Assembly: GCF_016863275.1 (NCBI RefSeq)
Contig: NZ_BOOO01000004.1
Span: 372,001-436,000 of the forward strand
Source: Planotetraspora mira
Lineage (GTDB): Bacteria; Actinomycetota; Actinomycetes; Streptosporangiales; Streptosporangiaceae
Reading direction: 5' to 3'
DNA length: 64,000 nucleotides
Numbering within the stretch: the stretch's first letter is position 1; the number at the start of each line of letters is the position of its first letter. A program made the position numbers and the translations under genes. Positions 58,989 to 64,000 of the stretch are shown here, piece after piece. The notes under the pieces were generated by a model that was not told the origin of the DNA, did no database searches, and saw only the letters and a list, made by a program, of their open reading frames with translations.

Positions 58989-61100
58989 CTATGTGCGGAC
59001 CACCGCCACCCCTCCGGGCGGGACGGTGGCGGATCCCCGGTGTTCCACGCCGTCGAGCAGGCCGGTTCCCGTGACGCCGGGAACGGTGACCGGCCGGTCG
59101 GCGTGGTTGATGAGGAAGAGGTGGGCACCACGGCGGACGACCTCGACGTCCTCGGGGACGCCCGCGAGCCGCCGTACACCCGCGTGGTCGAGCACCTCGC
59201 GGAGCAGCCCCCGCAGGCCGTACGGATCACGCGAGCCGGAGCCGTGAGCCTCGTCCGTCGCGCCGTGACCATCGCCGTCCGTCGCGCCGTGACCATCGCC
59301 GTCCGTCGCGCCGTGACCATCGCCGTCCGTCGCACCGTGGACCTCGCCGAGGGCGGTGGCGACGTACCAGGCCGCGCCGGCTCCGAGGTCGTGCCTGGTC
59401 ACCGCGGGGTGGCCGGCGTCGGGGCCGTCGGCGAACGTCCACACGGGCGTCGCCTCTCTGACGCGAACGCGCTCGGACCAGATGCGGCCGACGGATCCCT
59501 CGATCCCGGTGGCGGGAGTGACGGTGACCGTGCCGTGCTCGCGGAGCGGATGGAACTCCTCCACCGACAGGCCGAGCACCTCGCGGAGCACCCCCGGGTA
59601 CGGCCCCCCGTGGATCGTGTCGTTCTCGTCGACGATGCCGGAGAAGAACGAGACGAGCAGGTGACCGCCGGCCTCGACGTAGCGGTGCAGGTTCTTGGCC
59701 GACGCCTCGGTGAGCAGGTACGCGCTGGGCGCGACCACCAGCCGGTACGCCGACAGGTCGGCCGACGGGTGGACGAAGTCGACGGTGACGTGCTCACGCC
59801 AAAGGGCGGCGTAGAACGCCCCCACCCGCTCCCGGAACCGCAGGTCCGTGGAGGGCCGCCACTCCAGTTCGAGCGCCCAGTAGGACTCCCAGTCCCAGAT
59901 GACGGCGACGTCCGCCTCGACCCGCGAGCCGCGGACGGGGGCCAGCCGGCCGAGGTCGGCTCCCAGGTCGACGACGTCCCGCCAGACCTCGGAGTCGGTC
60001 CCGGCGTGGGGCACCATCGCCGAGTGGAACTTCTCCGCGCCGTGACGCGAAGCGCGCCACTGGAAGAACATCACCGAGTCCGAGCCCCTGGCGACGTGCG
60101 CGAGGCTGTTGCGCCGCATCTCCCCCCGGCGTTTGGCGAGGTTGCGGGGCTGCCAGTTGACCGCGCCCGTCGAGTGCTCCATGAGCATCCACGGGCGGCC
60201 GCCGGCGACCGAGCGCGTGAGGTCCGCCGCCATCGCCAGGTCGATGTGGGCGTCGGGTCCCTCCGCGTCGAGGTAGTGGTCGTTCGCGACGACGTCGACC
60301 TCGGCCGACCACCGCCAGTAGTCCATGGGCTTGCAGTTGGGGATCATGAAGTTGGTGGTGACCGGCAGGTCGCTGAACCGCCGGACAGCGGCCCGTTCCC
60401 GCCGGTAGTTCGCTATGTGGGTGTCGACGGAGAAGCGCATGAAGTCGAGTTGGAGTCCGGTCAGCAGGCCGACCGGGGCGAGCACCGGCGGCTCGATCTC
60501 GTCGAACGAGCCGTAGGTCAGCCCCCAGAACGTGGTCCCCCAGGCCGCGTTGACGGCTCCGATGTCCCCGTAGCGCTCCCGCAGCCAGGCACGGAACGCC
60601 TCCGCCGAGGTCGCGCAGTAGCAGTGCGCGTTGGCCCAGCCGTACTCGTTGTGGACGTGCCACATGGCCAGCGCCGGATGCCCGGCGTAGCGTTCGGCCA
60701 GCCGTACGGCCACGCGTTCCGAGGCGGCGGCGTAGTGGGGTGAGCTGGGGCAGAAGCTGTGGCGGGTGGCTCCGCCGAGCACGCGGCCCTCCCGGTCGAC
60801 CAGCCGGCTTCCCGGGTAGCGGTTGCGGAACCACACGGGGGGTGAGGACGTCGGCGTCGCGAGGTCGACCATGATGCCCTCGGTGTGCAGGAGGTCGAGG
60901 ATCCGGTCGAGCCGGTCGAAGTCGTACACGTCCTCCGCGGGTTCGATCAGCCCCCAGTTGAAGACGCCGACCGTGACCAGGTTCACCCCGGCCTCGCGCA
61001 TCAGCCGGACGTCCTCCTGCCACACCTCCTCCGGCCACTGCTCGGGGTTGTAGTCCCCCCCGTATGCCAGGCCATCGGGCAGGACGGGATATCCAGGCAA
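58989..61100 (-). CDS. GH42 beta-galactosidase
   Basis: TTG 61100 is taken as start because GAGGG(GG) lies about six bases upstream and the protein then begins LPGYPVLPDGLAYGGDYNPEQWP, the family's N-terminus; a GTG at 61151 would add 17 residues. The 703-residue protein has acid/base Glu in MWHVHNEYGW, nucleophile Glu in LMEHSTG and a trimerisation-type C-domain. A Gly/Asp/His repeat, four HGATD copies, occurs near residue 600. It removes galactose from galacto-oligosaccharides, the product of GH53. No signal peptide. Confidence 0.93.
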   Translation of the reverse strand: MPGYPVLPDGLAYGGDYNPEQWPEEVWQEDVRLMREAGVNLVTVGVFNWGLIEPAEDVYDFDRLDRILDLLHTEGIMVDLATPTSSPPVWFRNRYPGSRLVDREGRVLGGATRHSFCPSSPHYAAASERVAVRLAERYAGHPALAMWHVHNEYGWANAHCYCATSAEAFRAWLRERYGDIGAVNAAWGTTFWGLTYGSFDEIEPPVLAPVGLLTGLQLDFMRFSVDTHIANYRRERAAVRRFSDLPVTTNFMIPNCKPMDYWRWSAEVDVVANDHYLDAEGPDAHIDLAMAADLTRSVAGGRPWMLMEHSTGAVNWQPRNLAKRRGEMRRNSLAHVARGSDSVMFFQWRASRHGAEKFHSAMVPHAGTDSEVWRDVVDLGADLGRLAPVRGSRVEADVAVIWDWESYWALELEWRPSTDLRFRERVGAFYAALWREHVTVDFVHPSADLSAYRLVVAPSAYLLTEASAKNLHRYVEAGGHLLVSFFSGIVDENDTIHGGPYPGVLREVLGLSVEEFHPLREHGTVTVTPATGIEGSVGRIWSERVRVREATPVWTFADGPDAGHPAVTRHDLGAGAAWYVATALGEVHGATDGDGHGATDGDGHGATDGDGHGATDEAHGSGSRDPYGLRGLLREVLDHAGVRRLAGVPEDVEVVRRGAHLFLINHADRPVTVPGVTGTGLLDGVEHRGSATVPPGGVAVVRT
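59251..59340 (-). repeat. 24-bp tandem repeat inside GH42
   Basis: Three full 24-bp units (59261-59284, 59285-59308, 59309-59332, unit CGCCGTGACCATCGCCGTCC + GTCG) and a partial copy on either side lie in frame and encode HGATDGDG repeats. They sit in a linker between the beta-galactosidase domains, so unit number may vary between strains. Confidence 0.85.
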
Positions 61101-61119
61101 AGCTCCCCCTCGACTTGTT

Positions 61120-61135
61120 CTGTGAACGTGCACAG
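61120..61135. promoter_or_regulatory. Regulatory box A between GH42 and ABC genes
   Basis: CTGTGAACGTGCACAG, with arms CTGTG/CACAG. It matches box B in 14 of 16 bases. It lies close before the GH42 start and is of LacI-type size and centre. Confidence 0.7.
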
Positions 61136-61238
61136 TAATCGAGCCGCCCACGCGAGAAAAGAGTCGCCGCCAACATCGCAGATCAACGCGTCAGTTAACG
61201 ACAATGTAACGAGCATTGACACTCGCAGACCGGGATTC

Positions 61239-61262
61239 CAGTCTGTGAACGTTCCCAGACTG
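61239..61262. promoter_or_regulatory. Regulatory box B between GH42 and ABC genes
   Basis: A 24-bp repeat CAGTCTG...CAGACTG contains CTGTGAACGTTCCCAG (61243-61258), centred on GAACGTTC. It is 36 bp before the SBP start. With box A, 123 bp away, it would let one regulator control both directions. No LacI gene is adjacent; the nearest is at 37491. Confidence 0.7.
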
Positions 61263-61294
61263 TTGACGTCTCCCCCACCCCCATGGAGGCACGT

Positions 61295-62608
61295 ATGCGT
61301 TCAGGTCGGCTCGCAGTGGCGGGGGCCGCGGCCCTCGCCCTCGCCTTATCCGCCGGATGCTCCGGCGGATCACGGGAAACGGCCGCGCCGACGGCCGCCC
61401 AGACCTCCGCCGCGGGGCCGGTCACGCTCTCCTACTGGAGCTGGGTCCCCAACATGGACAAGATCGTGGCGGTCTGGAACAAGGCGCATCCCGACATCCA
61501 GGTCAGCGTGAGCAAGCAGGCCGGGGGCGACGACGCGGCCGCCAAGTTCCTCACCGCCGCCAAGGCCGGGAACCCGCCCGACCTGATCCAGGCCGAGTAC
61601 CAGATGTTGCCGTCGTTCGTGGCCGCCGACGCCGTCGCCGACCTGACGGCAGGCACCACCCAGATCAAGGGCGAGTTCGGCGAGGGGATCTGGGGGCTGG
61701 TCACACTCGGCACGGACGCCGTCTACGCCATCCCGCAGGACAGCGGTCCGATGATGCTCTACTACCGCAAGGACCTCTTCGACAAGTACGGCGTCCAGGT
61801 GCCCCAGACGTGGGACGAGTACGCCGAGGCCGCCCGCAAGGTGCACAAGGCCGACCCCAAGGTCTACCTCGGCACGTTCTCGAGCAAGGACCCCGGCTCG
61901 TTCGCCGGCCTCGCCCAGCAGGCGGGCGCCCAGTGGTGGTCGATCCAGGGCGAATCGTGGAAGGTCGCCATCGACGACGACGCCACGAAGAAGGTCGCCG
62001 ACTACTGGGGCGGCCTGGTCAAGGAGGGGGTCATCGACGGCCAGCCGTACTTCACCCCCGAATGGAACAAGGCGCTCAACGACGGCACCCTGCTGACCTG
62101 GCCCTCGGCCGTCTGGGGTCCGGGAGTCCTGTCGAGCAACGCTCCCAAGGGCAAGGGGAAGTGGGCGATCGCGCCGCTTCCGCAGTGGTCCGCCGGTGAG
62201 AAGGCCACCGGCTTCTGGGGCGGCTCGTCCACCGCCGTCGCCCAGAAGTCGCCCAACCAGGCGGCCGCCACGCAATTCGCCACCTGGCTGAACACCGACC
62301 CCGAGGCGCTGTCCCTGCTGGTCACGGAAGGCGCGGTCTACCCGGCGGCGACGAAGGGCGGCGCCGCGCTGACCAGCGCCCCCGACTACTTCTCCAACCA
62401 GCCGGACTTCTGGCAGCAGACCGCCGACATCTCCGCGACGGCCCGGGGCTTCACCTTCGGACCGGACGTCAACGTGACCTACAACGCCTTCAAGGACGCC
62501 TTCGACAAGGCCGTGCAGGGCACGTCCTCGTTCTCCGACGCCGTGAAGGTGATGCAGGAGACGACCGTGGCGGACATGCAGAAGTCCGGATTCCAGCTCG
62601 CGCAATGA
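61295..62608 (+). CDS. Sugar ABC transporter solute-binding lipoprotein
   Basis: The ATG at 61295, with GGAGG five bases upstream, gives 437 residues. Signal peptide with lipobox SAGC (Cys22). Mature SBP_bac_1 fold: VTLSYWSWVPNMDKIVAVWNKAHP, DLIQAEYQMLPSFVAADAVADL, GPMMLYYRKDLFDKYGVQVPQTWDEY and FWGGSSTAVAQKSPN. It likely binds galacto-oligosaccharides, given the divergent GH42/GH53 pair. Its stop overlaps the next permease start. Confidence 0.95.
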   Translation: MRSGRLAVAGAAALALALSAGCSGGSRETAAPTAAQTSAAGPVTLSYWSWVPNMDKIVAVWNKAHPDIQVSVSKQAGGDDAAAKFLTAAKAGNPPDLIQAEYQMLPSFVAADAVADLTAGTTQIKGEFGEGIWGLVTLGTDAVYAIPQDSGPMMLYYRKDLFDKYGVQVPQTWDEYAEAARKVHKADPKVYLGTFSSKDPGSFAGLAQQAGAQWWSIQGESWKVAIDDDATKKVADYWGGLVKEGVIDGQPYFTPEWNKALNDGTLLTWPSAVWGPGVLSSNAPKGKGKWAIAPLPQWSAGEKATGFWGGSSTAVAQKSPNQAAATQFATWLNTDPEALSLLVTEGAVYPAATKGGAALTSAPDYFSNQPDFWQQTADISATARGFTFGPDVNVTYNAFKDAFDKAVQGTSSFSDAVKVMQETTVADMQKSGFQLAQ

Positions 62609-63510
62609 GAGCACACCGGCCGAGCGGCGCCCGCGGTGCGGGCGCCGCCCCCTACCTGTTCCTGGCGCCGGCCGTGGTGCTGTTCACGCTCTTCACCGCG
62701 GTCCCCATCGTGTACACCGCCTACCTCAGCCTCCGCAGGACGAAGGTCTCGGGACTCGGCCTCGGCCGCGGGGCACGCAGAGAGGTCTTCGCGGGCCTCG
62801 ACAACTACAGCGCGGCGGTCGGAGACGGCGAGTTGTGGGCGGGCTGGCTGCGCGTGCTCGGGTACGGCGCGATCGTGCTGACCGTCATGCTCGGCCTGGC
62901 GCTGCTGTTCGCGCTGCTGCTCGACTCGGCGCACGTACGGCTCGCCCGGTTCTCGAGGATCGCCCTGTTCCTTCCGTACGCCGTGCCGGGTGTGGTGGCG
63001 ACGTTGTTGTGGGGCTTCCTCTACCTGCCCAGCGTCACGCCACTGCGCGACCTCGGCATCGACGCCGTCCTGCTCGGCCCGGGGACCGTGACGTTCTCGA
63101 TGGCCAACATCGCGGTCTGGGGAGGCACGGGCTTCAACATGCTGGTCCTGTACACCGCACTCCGGGCGGTCCCCCGGACCTACTACGAGGCCGCCCGCAT
63201 CGACGGCGCGAGCGAGCGCCAGATCGCGCTGCGGATCAAGATCCCGATCCTGATGCCGGCGATCATCCTGACGACCGTCTTCTCCGTCATCGCCACGATC
63301 CAGGTGTTCACCGAGCCGACCGCACTGCGGCCGCTGACGAACACGATCAGCTCCACGTGGAGTCCGCTCATGAAGGTCTACCGGGACGCGTTCGTCAACG
63401 GCGACCTGTACTCGGCCGCCGCCACGTCGATCGTCATCGCGGCGATCTCCCTCGTCCTGTCGTTCGGTTTCCTGCGCGTCGTCCGCGACCGCGCGTTCCA
63501 GGAGGGCTGA
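62605..63510 (+). CDS. Carbohydrate ABC transporter permease (MalF type)
   Basis: The 301-residue protein has six helices, a MalF-type N-terminus (YLFLAPAVVLFTLFTAVPIVYTAYLSLRRTK) and the EAA motif EAARIDGASERQIALRIKIP. It overlaps the SBP by ATGA and the next permease by one base (TGATG). It is part of the galacto-oligosaccharide importer. Confidence 0.95.
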   Translation: MRAHRPSGARGAGAAPYLFLAPAVVLFTLFTAVPIVYTAYLSLRRTKVSGLGLGRGARREVFAGLDNYSAAVGDGELWAGWLRVLGYGAIVLTVMLGLALLFALLLDSAHVRLARFSRIALFLPYAVPGVVATLLWGFLYLPSVTPLRDLGIDAVLLGPGTVTFSMANIAVWGGTGFNMLVLYTALRAVPRTYYEAARIDGASERQIALRIKIPILMPAIILTTVFSVIATIQVFTEPTALRPLTNTISSTWSPLMKVYRDAFVNGDLYSAAATSIVIAAISLVLSFGFLRVVRDRAFQEG

Positions 63511-64000
63511 TGGCCGTCACCACCGGAACCGTCGCGAGGCAACGCACGCTCAGGAGACCGCTCCGGCCGTACGGTGTGGCTCCGACGGCGATCCTCCTGC
63601 TGGGCGCCGTCTACTGCCTCCTCCCGGTGAGCTGGGTGCTGATCGCCGCCACCAAGTCGAAGGCCGAGTTGTTCTCGACGGCGACCTTCGCCCCCGGCAC
63701 GGGCCTGGCCGCCAACATCGCCGACCTGGCCGCCTACCGGGGCGGCGTGTTCTGGTTGTGGATGCTCAACACGCTGATCTACGCGGGCGGCGGCGCGTTG
63801 TTGTCGACCGCGGTCTCGGCCGTTTCCGGCTACACCCTCGCGAAGTACCGCTTCCGGGGCAGAAACGCGATCTTCAACGTGCTGATCGGCGGCATCCTCG
63901 TTCCGTCCGTGGTTCTGGCGATCCCCCAGTACGTGCTGTTCTCCTCGATCGGGCTGGCCGGCTCCTACTGGTCGGTCCTGCTGCCCCAGATCCTGCATCC
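63510..64000 (+). CDS. Carbohydrate ABC transporter permease (MalG type), truncated by window end
   Basis: The frame starts at ATG 63510 (overlapping TGA of the previous gene) and is open to the window end, 163 codons so far. It has the N-terminus of a MalG-type permease (YGVAPTAILLLGAVYCLLPVSWVLIAATKSKAELF) and the helix region KYRFRGRNAIFNVLIGGILVPSVVLAIPQYVLFSSIGLAG. The EAA motif lies past the edge. Confidence 0.92.
   Translation, partial: MAVTTGTVARQRTLRRPLRPYGVAPTAILLLGAVYCLLPVSWVLIAATKSKAELFSTATFAPGTGLAANIADLAAYRGGVFWLWMLNTLIYAGGGALLSTAVSAVSGYTLAKYRFRGRNAIFNVLIGGILVPSVVLAIPQYVLFSSIGLAGSYWSVLLPQILH

Noticed and set aside
58911-60743. A 610-residue plus-strand frame
   Set aside because: Antisense of GH42; its composition follows the complementary third-codon GC bias.

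Overview
The window is very GC-rich DNA from a filamentous actinomycete. Supporting signs are a single-subunit-type topoisomerase IV ParE, an HrdB/SigA-type principal sigma factor with a long Lys/Ala/Pro-rich and acidic N-terminus, a small DUF7455-type protein between them, a SoxR, an F420-dependent luciferase-like enzyme, a Ser/Thr kinase with WD40 repeats, many GTG/TTG starts, and many 4-bp start/stop overlaps. A member of the Streptosporangiales is the best guess, but only an inference.

Left part (1-20.2 kb), mostly housekeeping. A VOC protein and a membrane protein with a shortened Hsp70-like N-terminus are followed by a beta-carbonic anhydrase, a band-7 (SPFH) protein with a small membrane partner, and a kinase-TM-WD40 fusion. 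Then come soxR, a divergent HxlR regulator/FrnE-type DsbA pair, parE, a DUF7455-type protein, GNAT, yaaA, a TPR-like protein, the principal sigma factor, a PAS-PAS-GAF-PP2C phosphatase, a HhH-GPD protein and two conserved unknown genes.

Middle (20.2-36 kb). A tightly overlapped pxpABC operon (5-oxoprolinase) converges on an orphan family-5 solute-binding lipoprotein. Next are a double-AAA+ membrane ATPase with a TPR/membrane partner, an MFS exporter, DoxX, EamA, a 2OG-Fe(II) oxygenase, LtrA, a DUF6204/TetR pair and an SRPBCC protein with a strong palindrome in front of it.

Right part (36-64 kb), glycan utilisation. (a) GH3-LacI-GH1, all overlapping by 4 bp, behind two identical-core LacI-type operators whose centres are 94 bp apart, with a ROK regulator upstream. 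(b) GH31-SBP-permease-permease-secreted GH3, all on the minus strand. (c) GH42 and a secreted GH53 galactanase, divergent from an SBP-permease-permease set that runs off the window; two near-identical 16-bp boxes lie in the shared control region. No ABC ATPase is present in either sugar importer, which fits the shared MsiK-type ATPase of actinomycetes. A soluble transhydrogenase, a parvulin-like mini-protein and a metallothionein-like protein sit between (a) and (b).

The most unusual non-coding element is the only large gene-free stretch, 54,399-54,939. It is an array of about 53-bp units, each with a TGATCA (once CGATCA) core, in which the orientation flips in the middle so that the outer units are inverted copies of each other. 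The 53-bp step equals five helical turns. It is neither a CRISPR array nor any origin or parS element I know.
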